A stretch of DNA of 64,000 bases from positions 1 to 64,000 of the forward strand of contig JBHJOC010000035.1 in assembly GCA_050330095.1 (NCBI GenBank), in the 5' to 3' direction. The notes below the pieces were generated by a model. The model was given only the letters and a program-made list of their open reading frames with translations, was not told where the DNA came from and did no database searches. Below are positions 8,240 to 17,464 of this stretch, piece after piece (position 1 is the first letter of the stretch; each line of letters opens with the position of its first letter). The stretch comes from JBCBWG01 sp036804185 (GTDB lineage Bacteria > Pseudomonadota > Alphaproteobacteria > Rhizobiales > Hyphomicrobiaceae). The position numbers were made by a program, and so were the translations under genes.

Positions 8240-9472
8240 CTACTCAGCCGCGGCAGGGATTCGCAGGCGCTCAACGGGCTCTTCGCGGATCGGCAAATGG
8301 ATCAGCATCGCGAACACGCCGAGTATCGCTGAAATCCACCACATCGCATCATACGATTGCGTCAGGTCGAATGCCAGACCCGCCATGTAAACGCCGAGGA
8401 ACGACCCGACCTGATGGGAGAAGAAGACGATGCCGTAGAGCATTGTCATCCAAGTGGGCCCGAAGAATGTCGAAACGAGACCACTGGTCAGCGGAATGGT
8501 CGAGAGCCAGAACAAACCGAGCAGCGCACTCATTATGATGATTGTGATGGGCGTGATCGGCAGGAACAAGAAGCCAACGAAGATCAATGCGCGCATGCCG
8601 TAAATAAAGCTCAGTCCATAGCGCTTCGAATAGTGGCGGCCCCACTGGCCGGCAAGGTACGTGCCGACGAGATTGCCGATCCCGACGACGCTCAGCCCTG
8701 TCACTGCGACCCAGGCGGGAAGGCCGAGGTCCGACACGTAAGCAGGCAAGTGTGTGGCGTAGAAGACCACATGGAACCCGCAGACGAAAAAGCCCGCATT
8801 TAGCAGCCAAAAACTCGGATGCCGGAATGCCTCGCGCAATGCGGCTCCGAGTTCCTGCTTCTGTGTCCCGGCTGGCGGGGCCGCAGGTGCTCCACTGATC
8901 GTCCAGGCGAGCGGCAGCATTGCGATGATGGTCGCTGCGATCACGATCAGGCTCGTCTGCCAGGTCAGGAGTTCGATCAGAAAATGCACGTAGGGGATTG
9001 CCACGAGCATCCCGATCCCACTGCCGATCCCGAGCGTCGCGATCGCAGCCGTGCGCTCCTGCGGCGGTGCGGCGCGGGCAACCGCACCAACCATGGCGTT
9101 GATGCCGGCTCCGGCAACACCAAAGCCGAGCAGAACGCCCGATATCATCAAGTGCAACTCAGAGGTTGCAGCCCACAACATCATGATGCCGAGGAACGTC
9201 GCAACGGCTCCGAACAGGACAACGCGGCCGGTCCCGTATTTGTCGGAAACAGCTCCCGTAAACGGAGCAGCGAGCCCCCACACGATATTTGCGATCCCGA
9301 TTGCCAGGCTGAAGGCATCGCGGCCCAGGCCGAGGTCACTCGAGATCGGCTTAAGGTAGAGGCCCATCGACTGGCGGATGCCCATCGCGATCGCTGCAAT
9401 CGTCGCGCAGGCAAGCAGGATGATCCAGAGCGGCAGCCGCTCGATCGGCGGCTTCGCGGTTTGCGCGGCCAT
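8240..9472 (-). CDS. MFS transporter
   Basis: A 410-residue inner-membrane protein with about twelve hydrophobic segments in two groups of six, separated by a polar central loop with TQKQELGAALREAFRH near residues 205-220. SDKYGTGRVVLFG between segments 2 and 3 is the signature loop of major facilitator transporters. The overall pattern resembles the oxalate/formate and monocarboxylate-type branch (PxRQSMGLYLKPI-like N-terminus), so a small organic acid is possible but unproven. GAGG precedes ATG 9472. No catabolic partner is adjacent. Confidence 0.88.
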   Translation of the reverse strand: MAAQTAKPPIERLPLWIILLACATIAAIAMGIRQSMGLYLKPISSDLGLGRDAFSLAIGIANIVWGLAAPFTGAVSDKYGTGRVVLFGAVATFLGIMMLWAATSELHLMISGVLLGFGVAGAGINAMVGAVARAAPPQERTAAIATLGIGSGIGMLVAIPYVHFLIELLTWQTSLIVIAATIIAMLPLAWTISGAPAAPPAGTQKQELGAALREAFRHPSFWLLNAGFFVCGFHVVFYATHLPAYVSDLGLPAWVAVTGLSVVGIGNLVGTYLAGQWGRHYSKRYGLSFIYGMRALIFVGFLFLPITPITIIIMSALLGLFWLSTIPLTSGLVSTFFGPTWMTMLYGIVFFSHQVGSFLGVYMAGLAFDLTQSYDAMWWISAILGVFAMLIHLPIREEPVERLRIPAAAE

Positions 9473-9636
9473 GTATGGCGTCCTCGAAAGAGTAGGTGTT
9501 GGTGGGGAGACCTATCATGCCCGTGCGGAACGCGCGCGCGAGTTTTCGTCAAGAGTCTCATGAGCGAGATTGAGCCATGCGGCGTGAGGGGCGGGCCTAC
9601 ACTGCCAAGCCCGACCCGCAAGGCCTGCTGGCACGC

Positions 9637-10629
9637 TCATGGCCCCCGACGGGGGACATCGAACGTGCGGTCCAGGAGTTTTTCGACCGGCCCTGGGAGC
9701 CCTCGCGCGAGCCCGAACCGCTGCCAGCGCACGCGCCACAGAGCCTCGCCGGGTGAAGGTGCGATCTCAAACAGGTGATAGCTTGCGGCAGGCTCTTCAC
9801 CGCGCTGGACCGCCGTCGACGCTGAGCCAGCGCCGATCACCGGAAACGCTCCGTCCGGTCCATCGATCCAGGTTTCTGAGACCACGTGATTGTGGCCGAA
9901 GACGACCAACTCGGCGCCATGACCGCTCAGCATGGCCTCAAGTTGGTTGCTATCGCGAAGGCCCTTCCGCCAGCCTGCGAGGCGCGGCAAGGGCGGGTGA
10001 TGCACGGCCACCAGTCTGAATTGGCGTTGATTTCGCAGCCAATCGAGGATGTGCGCGAGGTCCTGCCGCTGGCGCTTGCCGAGGACGCCCCAGGCGACGC
10101 CGGGTGGAGTTGGCCGCGCAGAGTTGAGACCGATGAGGGTCGCGCTGCTCGGGCCCCTGCGGAGCGTTCGCACAAACGGGAAGGCTTGCGTGCCTCGATG
10201 CAATTGAGGCAGCGGTTCGCCGGTCATGAAGGCCTGCCAGCGCCCCACGCCACTCTCGGTCCACAGCGGGGTGTAGATGTCATGGTTGCCCGGCACCACC
10301 GATACGTCAGCGGGCGCCCCGAGTTCGAGCAGCCATGCGAGTGCGGCGCGATATTCTTCCGGCAGCCCGATGTTGATCAGGTCGCCGCTGACGATCACAT
10401 GATCCGGCGATTGAGCTTTCAGATGTGCGATAATCGCGCGAAGGGCGTCGCTGGTGTGGATGAACTGTCGTTTGCGCTGCCAGTTGGCATAGCCCAGACC
10501 GCGTTTGACGTTCCAATGTCGTATCCTGAAGCGCGGCAGCGGTGGCAGGTGAATATCCGTCAGGTGTGCGATACGAAGGCACGCGGTTTGCAGTGTTGCG
10601 GGCATCGTCGCGGCCATCCTTGCGGGCAT
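9637..10629 (-). CDS. Metallophosphoesterase (calcineurin-like)
   Basis: A protein of about 330 residues with all the core metal-site motifs in order: LTDIHL (D-x-H), VSGDLIN (GD), VPGNHD (GNHD), VAVHHPPL, and VVFGHNHV (GHxH). Cytoplasmic, with no signal peptide in the short form. This is the broad family of metal-dependent phosphodiesterases that includes CpdA-like cyclic nucleotide enzymes and phospholipid-linked hydrolases; the substrate cannot be read from sequence. The start is uncertain: ATGs at 10716, 10629, 10617 and 10605 are in frame and none has an ideal ribosome site. I chose 10629 because it leaves a short leader before the first motif and avoids the divergent Nudix gene at 10689. 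Confidence 0.85.
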   Translation of the reverse strand: MPARMAATMPATLQTACLRIAHLTDIHLPPLPRFRIRHWNVKRGLGYANWQRKRQFIHTSDALRAIIAHLKAQSPDHVIVSGDLINIGLPEEYRAALAWLLELGAPADVSVVPGNHDIYTPLWTESGVGRWQAFMTGEPLPQLHRGTQAFPFVRTLRRGPSSATLIGLNSARPTPPGVAWGVLGKRQRQDLAHILDWLRNQRQFRLVAVHHPPLPRLAGWRKGLRDSNQLEAMLSGHGAELVVFGHNHVVSETWIDGPDGAFPVIGAGSASTAVQRGEEPAASYHLFEIAPSPGEALWRVRWQRFGLARGLPGPVEKLLDRTFDVPRRGP

Positions 10630-10688
10630 GGAAGCAAGCTCTGTCGAAGACAACAGCGCCACGGGAAGGGCGCCGGGGAAGAGGATCG

Positions 10689-11180
10689 ATGACGCCGGCT
10701 CGAAAGCCATTGCCATGGCCGCTTTGGCAGCGCGTGACGCTTCGCGTGCTGCAGAGCTATTGGCGCACGACGCGCGGCTTGACCATGGGTGCCCAGGGTA
10801 TTGTGCTCGACGAAAGCGATCGGGTTCTGCTTGTCAAGCACGGCTACAAGCCTGGATGGCAGTTTCCAGGCGGCGGCGTTGAGCGGGGTGAGACGACAGT
10901 CGCAGCCCTCGCTCGAGAGCTTCAAGAGGAAGTTGGCGTGCGTCTTGAGGCGTCACCACAACTCATCGGGATCTATGCGAATTTCGCGTACTTTCCGTCG
11001 GACCACATTGCCCTCTATGCCGTGCGCTCCTGGTCGCGGCCGGTGGTCCCGAAGCCGACGCGCGAGATCGTCGCGCAGGAGTTCTTCCATCTGGATCATT
11101 TGCCCGAAGAGGCAGTCGGTTCGGTGCGGCGCAGGCTCGCAGAACTACGCGAGGGCGCCGCACTGTCGCCAGACTGGTGA
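10689..11180 (+). CDS. Nudix hydrolase
   Basis: A 163-residue protein with a perfect Nudix box, G-x5-E-x7-REUxEExGU, in GGGVERGETTVAALARE followed by LQEEVGV (residues about 61-85). It hydrolyses a nucleoside diphosphate linked to another group; the precise substrate is unknown. ATG 10689 has AGAGG close upstream. It is divergent from the metallophosphoesterase, so the two starts may share a short promoter region. The N-terminal 25 residues include aromatic WPLWQRVTLRVLQSYW, seen in some membrane-near Nudix proteins. Confidence 0.93.
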   Translation: MTPARKPLPWPLWQRVTLRVLQSYWRTTRGLTMGAQGIVLDESDRVLLVKHGYKPGWQFPGGGVERGETTVAALARELQEEVGVRLEASPQLIGIYANFAYFPSDHIALYAVRSWSRPVVPKPTREIVAQEFFHLDHLPEEAVGSVRRRLAELREGAALSPDW

Positions 11181-11463
11181 GGCGTGACGGCAAGCACGCT
11201 CAGTTCTCGCCCCACTCCAATCCATGCAAAACGTGCATCGTGCAGCGGCAGAACTGTCTGCGAAGTGATCGCTGGCACCCACTGGCGCCGATGGCCTCGA
11301 CGTGCTATCGGCCCGAACATTCAGAAATTTCGCCAACTCCCGTCTGAGGCTGGCTATGACCCCCAAGGTCCACATCGCGCGACGACGACACAGCTGACGG
11401 AACCGTCCGAAGCTGTTGCGGCCATCCGTGGCCATTGTCCCGCCCGACCTGGACCTTTGCATC

Positions 11464-12195
11464 ATGTCAGATCAACCCGTCGTTCGCGCCATGGCGGCAG
11501 CGGACCTGCCAGCAGTGGACTGGCTCCATCATACCGTTTTCGGCCCCGGCCGTTTCGCTCGCACGGCATTTCGTGTCCGCGAGCTGAGCCCGCCTGCACT
11601 GCACCTCAGTTTCATTGCCGAAACGGTCGGTACCCCTGATGCTCGACCGAGCCTGATTGGCGCTGTCTTGCAAACGGTGGTGCAAGTTGGCTCATCTCGT
11701 GTGGCTTGGCTTGGTCCGATCGCAGTCGTGGCAGAGGCCCGCGACAACGGGACGGGTGCGTGCCTGATGGAAGCTGCAATCGGGGCGGCGAGCGAGGCGC
11801 GCCTGGCAGCCGTGCTGCTGGTCGGCGACGCTCCATACTATGCGCGGTTTGGCTTCAGAACACTTGGTCACCCCATTGGCGAACCGAGTCCCATCGTGCT
11901 GCCTGGGCCGGTCGATCCGTCGCGCTTTCTCGTTCTGCCTCTCGGCAACCCGGGAGCGGACGGACCGCGCCCTGCGCTCAGGGGCGGCGTTGTCCGCGCG
12001 GGACGACAGGAGACCATCACGATTGCTCCAGATCAGTCGGCGCCAGATCAGTCGGCGCCACATCAGGCCACGCCACATCAGGCCACGAATGGGTCTTTCA
12101 TCAATATGGTGTCATCCCGTTCAGGGCTCGTCGACAACAATGCGACGGGGCAGCCGATGAGTTCTTCGACCCGACGGACGTATTTGACGGCTTGA
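11464..12195 (+). CDS. GNAT-family N-acetyltransferase (YhbS-like)
   Basis: A 243-residue protein. The core acetyl-CoA site is in IAVVAEARDNGTGACLMEA, matching the R/Q-x-x-G-x-G/A loop, followed by LLVGDAPYYARFGFR, a stretch typical of the YhbS branch (GDxxYYxRFGF). Substrate unknown. ATG 11464 gives a start close to the first fold strand. The fold should end near residue 175; the remaining tail contains four 5-residue repeats (APDQS, APDQS, APHQA, TPHQA) from a 15-bp tandem repeat and then reads 118 bp antisense into purA. That tail is probably recent and non-conserved. The 283-bp gap before this gene holds nothing I can identify. Confidence 0.85.
   Translation: MSDQPVVRAMAAADLPAVDWLHHTVFGPGRFARTAFRVRELSPPALHLSFIAETVGTPDARPSLIGAVLQTVVQVGSSRVAWLGPIAVVAEARDNGTGACLMEAAIGAASEARLAAVLLVGDAPYYARFGFRTLGHPIGEPSPIVLPGPVDPSRFLVLPLGNPGADGPRPALRGGVVRAGRQETITIAPDQSAPDQSAPHQATPHQATNGSFINMVSSRSGLVDNNATGQPMSSSTRRTYLTA
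12028..12087 (+). repeat. Four tandem 15-bp units at the purA / GNAT 3' junction
   Basis: Two copies of CCAGATCAGTCGGCG (12028-12057) are followed by two copies of CCACATCAGGCCACG (12058-12087). The last unit contains the purA stop codon and final codons read on the minus strand. On the plus strand the units encode a short repeat in the tail of the acetyltransferase. This looks like slippage or duplication of the end of purA. Confidence 0.85.
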
Positions 12196-13370
12196 GCCGG
12201 GAGCTCGGCCCAGGACCGAGCACCGCGCGTCGAGGCGTGCCAGCCCTCGAACGATTCATAAATCGGCGTGACGCGCGCTTGAGCGTTCTGGCCTGCCGGG
12301 AGGCGCTCGATCCGCTCGCCATCGAGCAGGTAACCAACGCCGACCTTGAGTTCGTCGAAGCCGTCGAGCACGTCGAGCTTCGTCAAGGCGATCCCGTCGA
12401 TCCCCGAGACCTTTATCGCCTGTCGCACAAGCGTTGCATCGAACCAGCCGCACCGTCTTCGACGTCCCGTGACCGTTCCGAACTCGTGGCCGCGCTCGCC
12501 GATCCGCTCGCCGATCTCGTCGGTAAGCTCAGTTGGGAACGGACCTGACCCGACGCGCGTTGTGTAGGCTTTCGCGATGCCGAGCACATAACCGACGGTC
12601 CCGGGACCAACGCCAGCACCGATCGCTGCTTGTGCGGCGACAGTGTTCGATGAGGTCACGAACGGATAAGTCCCGTGATCGATGTCGAGCAGCGCACCCT
12701 GGGCACCTTCAAAGAGAATTCGCTTGCCCGAGCGCCGCGCCTCATCGAGCCGGTCCCAGACCACGTCGATGAATGGCAGGATCTTCGGTGCGATCTCGGC
12801 CAGATCGCGCATCAGGTCGTCGTGGCCGATCTCCGCTTTGCCCAGGCCACGGCGCAAGGCGTTATGATGCACGAGGATGCGCTCGACTTTGGGGCCGAGC
12901 GTCGCCAGATTGCGCAGGTCCTGGACGCGGATCGCCCGGCGGCCGACTTTGTCCTCGTAGGCCGGACCGATCCCTCGCCCCGTCGTGCCGATCTTGCCGG
13001 CGCCCGCAGCTTCCTCGCGCATCACGTCGAGATCGCGGTGAAGGGGTAGGATCAGGGTAGCATTCTCCGCGATTTTGAGGTTGTCGGCGTTGATGGTAAC
13101 GCCCTGTTCGCGCAATCGGCCGATTTCGGCGATCAGCGCCCATGGGTCGATCACAACACCGTTGCCGATCACAGCAAGCTTGCCGGGCCTGACAACACCC
13201 GACGGCAGCAGCGAAAGCTTGTAGGTTGAGTTGCCGATTACCAGCGTGTGGCCGGCATTGTGGCCGCCCTGGAACCGCACCACGATATCGGCACGCTCGG
13301 ACAGCCAATCGACGATCTTGCCCTTTCCCTCGTCACCCCATTGGGCGCCGATCACGACCACATTGCTCAT
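12078..13370 (-). CDS. purA: Adenylosuccinate synthetase
   Basis: A 430-residue protein, normal for the family, starting MSNVVVIGAQWGDEGKGKIV: the GTP/IMP site GDEGKGK is at residues 12-18. FQGGHNAGHT, GTTGRGIGPAYEDK, ILFEGAQGALLDIDHGTYP, VGSGPFPTE and TGRRRRCGW are all present. It joins IMP and aspartate using GTP in the first committed step to AMP. ATG 13370 begins at the conserved N-terminus. Convergent with the acetyltransferase gene, overlapping it by 118 bp; divergent from rpmH. Confidence 0.98.
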   Translation of the reverse strand: MSNVVVIGAQWGDEGKGKIVDWLSERADIVVRFQGGHNAGHTLVIGNSTYKLSLLPSGVVRPGKLAVIGNGVVIDPWALIAEIGRLREQGVTINADNLKIAENATLILPLHRDLDVMREEAAGAGKIGTTGRGIGPAYEDKVGRRAIRVQDLRNLATLGPKVERILVHHNALRRGLGKAEIGHDDLMRDLAEIAPKILPFIDVVWDRLDEARRSGKRILFEGAQGALLDIDHGTYPFVTSSNTVAAQAAIGAGVGPGTVGYVLGIAKAYTTRVGSGPFPTELTDEIGERIGERGHEFGTVTGRRRRCGWFDATLVRQAIKVSGIDGIALTKLDVLDGFDELKVGVGYLLDGERIERLPAGQNAQARVTPIYESFEGWHASTRGARSWAELPAQAVKYVRRVEELIGCPVALLSTSPERDDTILMKDPFVA

Positions 13371-13581
13371 CCGACCGTCTCATCTCCGTTTGATGTGGGG
13401 GGCATAAGGGCAAATCAGCCCCGTTCGTGCAGCGCGTGCGCCACCGTGACGCGCGACCGTAGACGAGGCGTGCCAGGCCGGCAATCGCGGCAAATGGCGT
13501 GTCCCGTATCCGGCGGCGTTCAGGATCCGGCCGACGGCCATTCGTGTCGGCGACCAAGGCAGTGCACAACAGCAGATCACA
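13371..13581. other. purA-rpmH divergent intergenic region
   Basis: Part of a 321-bp gap between two divergent essential genes. The rpmH side holds a good promoter (separate entry). On the purA side I see no convincing promoter and no riboswitch. The stretch is GC-rich and no frame here is supported. Confidence 0.5.
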
Positions 13582-13610
13582 TTGACGCACCAAGTGCGGG
13601 CCTATATAGA
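13582..13610 (+). promoter_or_regulatory. Probable sigma-70-type promoter of rpmH
   Basis: TTGACG at 13582-13587, a 17-bp spacer, and TATAGA at 13605-13610 give five of six matches at both hexamers with ideal spacing. The start of transcription would fall near 13617, about 75 bp before the rpmH GTG. It reads toward rpmH-rnpA. Confidence 0.75.
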
Positions 13611-13691
13611 GCGGCCTCCCAATTTCCATGTGCGAGCATGCCGGAAGCTGCAGTCGCGCCCGGAATGCTTTGACTTTTTCGGAGAAGAGCC

Positions 13692-13826
13692 GTGAAACGG
13701 ACGTATCAACCAAGCCGTCTTGTGCGTAAGCGTCGCCACGGCTTCCGTAAGCGCTCCGCCACGACGGGTGGCCGGCGCGTTCTGCAGCGCCGTCGTGCCA
13801 AGGGACGCAAGCGCTTGTCAGCGTGA
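13692..13826 (+). CDS. rpmH: 50S ribosomal protein L34
   Basis: A 44-residue, very basic protein, MKRTYQPSRLVRKRRHGFR at the start and GRKRLSA at the end, which is the textbook L34 sequence. It starts with GTG at 13692, with GGAG about 8 bases upstream. It is a structural protein of the large ribosomal subunit. First gene of the conserved rpmH-rnpA-yidC-yihA block. Confidence 0.97.
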   Translation: MKRTYQPSRLVRKRRHGFRKRSATTGGRRVLQRRRAKGRKRLSA

Positions 13827-13967
13827 CGATGGTTCTCACGCCTCAAGAGTTCGCGTGCATTGTTGTGCGGTGAACGCGAAGATCTTGGCGTTGTGCGCTG
13901 TGTGCCGTAACGGCCGATTTGTCTTGGCCCCATGATTGGCAATTGCATTCAACGATGAGGTGGCGGA

Positions 13968-14429
13968 ATGGCGCTCGCCACGCTCAAGGCACGGCGCGAA
14001 TTCCTAGCCGTGCGTGGCGGCGCGCGGGTTGCGACCAAGGCGTTCGTACTCGAGGCCCGTGCGCGCGGGACTGTTCGCAAATCGGCATCAGAGGCCGGCC
14101 AGGGAGCGGCGTCGCTTCCGGCCTCTCGTCATGCACGTGCACACGACGCGAGCCCTGCACCACCACCCGTATGTCATGCGCGATTTGGGTTCACGGTAAC
14201 AAAGAAGCTTGGCAATGCCGTTGTTCGCAACAGGATCAAGCGTCGGCTGCGTGAGGCGATCCGCGCCAACCTCGACAAGGCCGACCCGACCTGTGATTAT
14301 GTCGTGGTTGCACGCGCATCCGCGCACGACATTCCGTTCGGCGAACTCGATGCGCTGTGTGCTTCAGCGCTGAAGCGCCTGCAACGCGAACTGAAACGTG
14401 AAATTCATTCGCCTCGGACCAAGGTCTGA
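13968..14429 (+). CDS. rnpA: Ribonuclease P protein component
   Basis: A 153-residue protein. The RNA-binding RNR motif is in FGFTVTKKLGNAVVRNRIKRR (split here as FGFTVTKKLG + NAVVRNRIKRR), and YVVVARASAHD is the usual later strand. It is the protein cofactor of the tRNA 5'-processing ribozyme. The usual length is about 115-125 residues; here roughly 35 extra residues (Ala/Ser/Pro-rich, about positions 33-70) separate the first strand from the RNR region. It lies 141 bp after rpmH and 139 bp before yidC. Confidence 0.94.
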   Translation: MALATLKARREFLAVRGGARVATKAFVLEARARGTVRKSASEAGQGAASLPASRHARAHDASPAPPPVCHARFGFTVTKKLGNAVVRNRIKRRLREAIRANLDKADPTCDYVVVARASAHDIPFGELDALCASALKRLQRELKREIHSPRTKV

Positions 14430-14568
14430 GCGCGTCTTCTCTGCTGGTCTCGACCATTGCGGCCGCGGTGCGCTTGCCCCACATCGCAAAAGCAGGCAAA
14501 CACCCTCGACCTTCGTGCCCGGCTAAAGAATGGCCCGGGCCTTTCACGTCGTCACACGCGGAACGTTC

Positions 14569-16458
14569 ATGCAGACGCAAGATCCGAACCAGACGAAGAA
14601 CCTGATCCTTGCGTTTGCGCTATCGATCGGTGTGCTTGTGCTTTGGCAGGCGTTCTACGCTGGCCCGAAGATGGACGCCGAGCGGGAACGTCAGCGAGCC
14701 GTTGCAACCCAGCAACAGTCAGGCGCTGCCACCAATCCCGCGGCAGCTGACCCGAGTAATCCCGCGGCAAGTGCAGCCGCTGGCACGTTGGGCCAAGGGC
14801 CGGCCATCGCTGCAACCCGTGAGGTGGCGCTTTCCGCAGATGGCCGCGTCCCCGTTTCGACGCCTTCGATTTTTGGCTCGATCAACCTTCGCGGTGGCCG
14901 GATCGACGATGTGACGTTGGAAAGATTCCATGAAACGCCCGATCCTCGCAGCCCGCGGGTTGTGATCTTTTCCCCCTCCAATGCGCCGGATGCCTATTTC
15001 GCCGAGCATGGCTTTGCGACGGCGCCCGGCTCCAGCATTGCCGTGCCTGGCGCTGATACGGTCTGGTCTGTGGCCGATGGCGCGCGCCTGACACCACAAA
15101 CGCCTGTCGAGCTGACGTGGCAGAACGGCCAGGGCCTGCTTTTCAAGCGCAAGATTTCCGTCGACGAGGACTATTTGTTCACCGTCCGCGATACCATCGA
15201 GAATACCGGGACCGCAGAAGTGGTGCTGTTCCCCTACGCCCGCGTGTTCAGGTATGGCACGCCCAAGATCGAAGGGTTCTTTATCCAGCACGAGGGATTG
15301 ATCGGCGTTCTTGGCGAGAACGAGGGGTTCCTCGAGATCACATATTCGGGTGTGCGCGAGCCCGGTGGGTCCAAGGTCGTCAGTGATGCCGTCGGCGGGT
15401 GGGTCGGGTTCACCGACAAGTATTGGGCAGCAGCGCTGATCCCTGACCAGACGGTACCGTTTCGTGCGAGCATGACGAGCCCGCAGCCGCAGCCGCTGCC
15501 CGGACGACGCGAGACGTTCCAGGCCGACTACCTGCTGCCGGCGGTGGCCGTCGCTCCCGGCACATCAGCTTCCACCGCGAACCATGTGTTCGTTGGGGCA
15601 AAAAAGGTCGACATCATCAAGCGGTATGAAGCGGATCTCTCAATTCGCCAGTTCGAGCTGCTGATCGATTGGGGCTGGTTCTACTTCATAACGAAGCCGC
15701 TCTATTACCTGCTTGACTGGCTCTATAAGCTGGTCGGGAACTTCGGCGTCGCCATCCTGCTCGTGACCGTCATCGTCAAAGCCGTCTTCTTCTGGTTCGC
15801 CAACAAGTCCTATGAGTCGATGGCGAAGATGAAGAAGCTGCAGCCGGAAATGGAGCGTATCCGCGATCGGTTCAAGGACGATAAGGTCGAGCAGCAGCGC
15901 CGACTCATGGAGCTGTACCAGAAGGAAAAAATCAATCCGCTCGCGGGCTGCCTTCCGGTTCTGGTTCAGATCCCGGTGTTCTTTGCCCTGTACAAGGTCC
16001 TGTTCATTTCGATCGACATGCGGCACGCTCCGTTCTTCGGTTGGATCCAGGATCTCTCCGCGCCGGACCCGACGTCACTGTTCAACCTGTTCGGTCTGCT
16101 CCCCTACGCGATGCCGGACTGGTTCCCGCCGCTTGGGATTTGGCCGATCATCATGGGCGTGACGATGTGGCTGCAGATGCAGCTCAATCCCCAGCAGCCC
16201 GATCCGATCCAGCAGGCGATCTTCAACTGGATGCCCGTGGTTTTCACGTTCCTCCTCGCATCCTTCCCGGCCGGACTGGTAATCTACTGGGCATGGAACA
16301 ACATCCTGTCGCTCGCGCAGCAGTATTTGATCATGAAGCGTCAAGGTGTCGACGTGCACTTGATGGATAACCTCAGGCGAACGGCATCGGCTGCAAAGCG
16401 TGCAGGGGGGGCCGTCAAGCGCACGGCGGGAGGTAGCGCCAAGGGCCGTGAGACGTGA
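14569..16458 (+). CDS. yidC: Membrane protein insertase YidC
   Basis: A 629-residue protein, with the first membrane span at the N-terminus (LILAFALSIGVLVLWQAFYA), then a large periplasmic domain, and a C-terminal conserved core of about five spans from LYKLVGNFGVAILLVTVIVK onward. INPLAGCLPVLVQIPVFFAL and QPDPIQQAIFNWMPVVFTF are hallmarks of the insertase core. It inserts inner-membrane proteins with or without Sec. I chose ATG 14569 because MQTQDPNQTKN is the common family start, rather than the ATG 13 codons upstream. The basic C-terminal tail may help ribosome contact. Confidence 0.97.
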   Translation: MQTQDPNQTKNLILAFALSIGVLVLWQAFYAGPKMDAERERQRAVATQQQSGAATNPAAADPSNPAASAAAGTLGQGPAIAATREVALSADGRVPVSTPSIFGSINLRGGRIDDVTLERFHETPDPRSPRVVIFSPSNAPDAYFAEHGFATAPGSSIAVPGADTVWSVADGARLTPQTPVELTWQNGQGLLFKRKISVDEDYLFTVRDTIENTGTAEVVLFPYARVFRYGTPKIEGFFIQHEGLIGVLGENEGFLEITYSGVREPGGSKVVSDAVGGWVGFTDKYWAAALIPDQTVPFRASMTSPQPQPLPGRRETFQADYLLPAVAVAPGTSASTANHVFVGAKKVDIIKRYEADLSIRQFELLIDWGWFYFITKPLYYLLDWLYKLVGNFGVAILLVTVIVKAVFFWFANKSYESMAKMKKLQPEMERIRDRFKDDKVEQQRRLMELYQKEKINPLAGCLPVLVQIPVFFALYKVLFISIDMRHAPFFGWIQDLSAPDPTSLFNLFGLLPYAMPDWFPPLGIWPIIMGVTMWLQMQLNPQQPDPIQQAIFNWMPVVFTFLLASFPAGLVIYWAWNNILSLAQQYLIMKRQGVDVHLMDNLRRTASAAKRAGGAVKRTAGGSAKGRET

Positions 16459-16489
16459 CAGCTCGATCCCTCGTCAGCAAGCTGCTTCG

Positions 16490-17188
16490 ATGATGCCAGG
16501 GGCTCGCGTTTCCGGTGGTGACGGTGGCCTCGCCGACCTCGGGCTTGCGGCCGCTGATGTCGAGCTGGGCAGGCTGCTGTTCGAGCGGCAATGGACGTTT
16601 CTGCGCGGGGTGACCAAGATTGACGACCTGCCCGCGGCGACCGTTTCAGAGATCGCCTTTGCGGGCCGCTCGAATGTCGGCAAGTCCAGTCTTATCAATG
16701 CGTTGGTCCGACAAGCTGGGCTTGCTCGTACGTCAAACGTCCCGGGCCGCACGCAGGAGCTGAACTACTTTGTCAGCGAGCGGGTGCCGCTCGCATTAGT
16801 GGATATGCCAGGTTACGGTTTTGCGCGCGCGCCAAAGGACAAGGTCGATACCTGGACGGCCCTGATCAAGGACTATTTGCGAGGACGCCCGACGTTGCGT
16901 CGGGTGATGCTGCTGATCGATAGCCGCCACGGCATCAAACCCGTCGACACAGGCATCATGAGGCTGCTCGATGAGAGCGCCGTCATCTATCAGATCGTCC
17001 TGACCAAGATCGACAAGATCAAGGAGCCCGGCGTGCCCAAGTTGATTGCGGCCACGCAGGCGGCAATCCAGGGGCATCCGGCGGCTTTCCCAGGTGTCAT
17101 CGCGACGTCCTCGGAAAAGCAAATCGGCATCGACACGCTGCGCGGCGCCATCGCGGCTGCGGGCCTGATTACTCCCGAAAGCCTCTGA
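16490..17188 (+). CDS. yihA: Ribosome biogenesis GTPase YihA/YsxC (EngB)
   Basis: A protein of about 232 residues with all G motifs: GRSNVGKSS (G1), the PGRTQ loop (G2), DMPGYG (G3), TKID (G4) and TSSEK (G5). This GTPase assists assembly of the large ribosomal subunit. The start is uncertain: ATG 16490 (or 16493) is used here, but an in-frame GTG at 16448 overlaps the yidC stop and would suggest translational coupling. Last gene of the ribosome/membrane block; the 276 bp that follow hold a small GCCTGA/TCAGGC stem and nothing else notable. Confidence 0.95.
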   Translation: MMPGARVSGGDGGLADLGLAAADVELGRLLFERQWTFLRGVTKIDDLPAATVSEIAFAGRSNVGKSSLINALVRQAGLARTSNVPGRTQELNYFVSERVPLALVDMPGYGFARAPKDKVDTWTALIKDYLRGRPTLRRVMLLIDSRHGIKPVDTGIMRLLDESAVIYQIVLTKIDKIKEPGVPKLIAATQAAIQGHPAAFPGVIATSSEKQIGIDTLRGAIAAAGLITPESL

Positions 17189-17464
17189 TGGTGTTGCCCC
17201 GATTGGGGCGCCTGCTCGGCGTGCGCTTTGCCCGGGCCTGATTCTCAGGCTCATGCGCGCCAGTCCGTTGTGCCTATCAGCGCGCATGCAGCATTCAATC
17301 TTCGCGACGCGGCAGGCTCGGCTGACATCGCGTGCGGCGCATGCAGTTCGCGAACATCTTGAACACTTGATTCTTTTGTGTGCGGCCGTGCACACTGAGA
17401 AACCTGCCAAGCTGCGTCGAACAGCAGCGTCAGGCCCACATCGGCATGCACCTGGGGAGGAACC

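Noticed and set aside
17200..17260. GCCTGA/TCAGGC stem after yihA as a terminator
   Set aside because: Short stem without a T-tract; insufficient for a terminator call.
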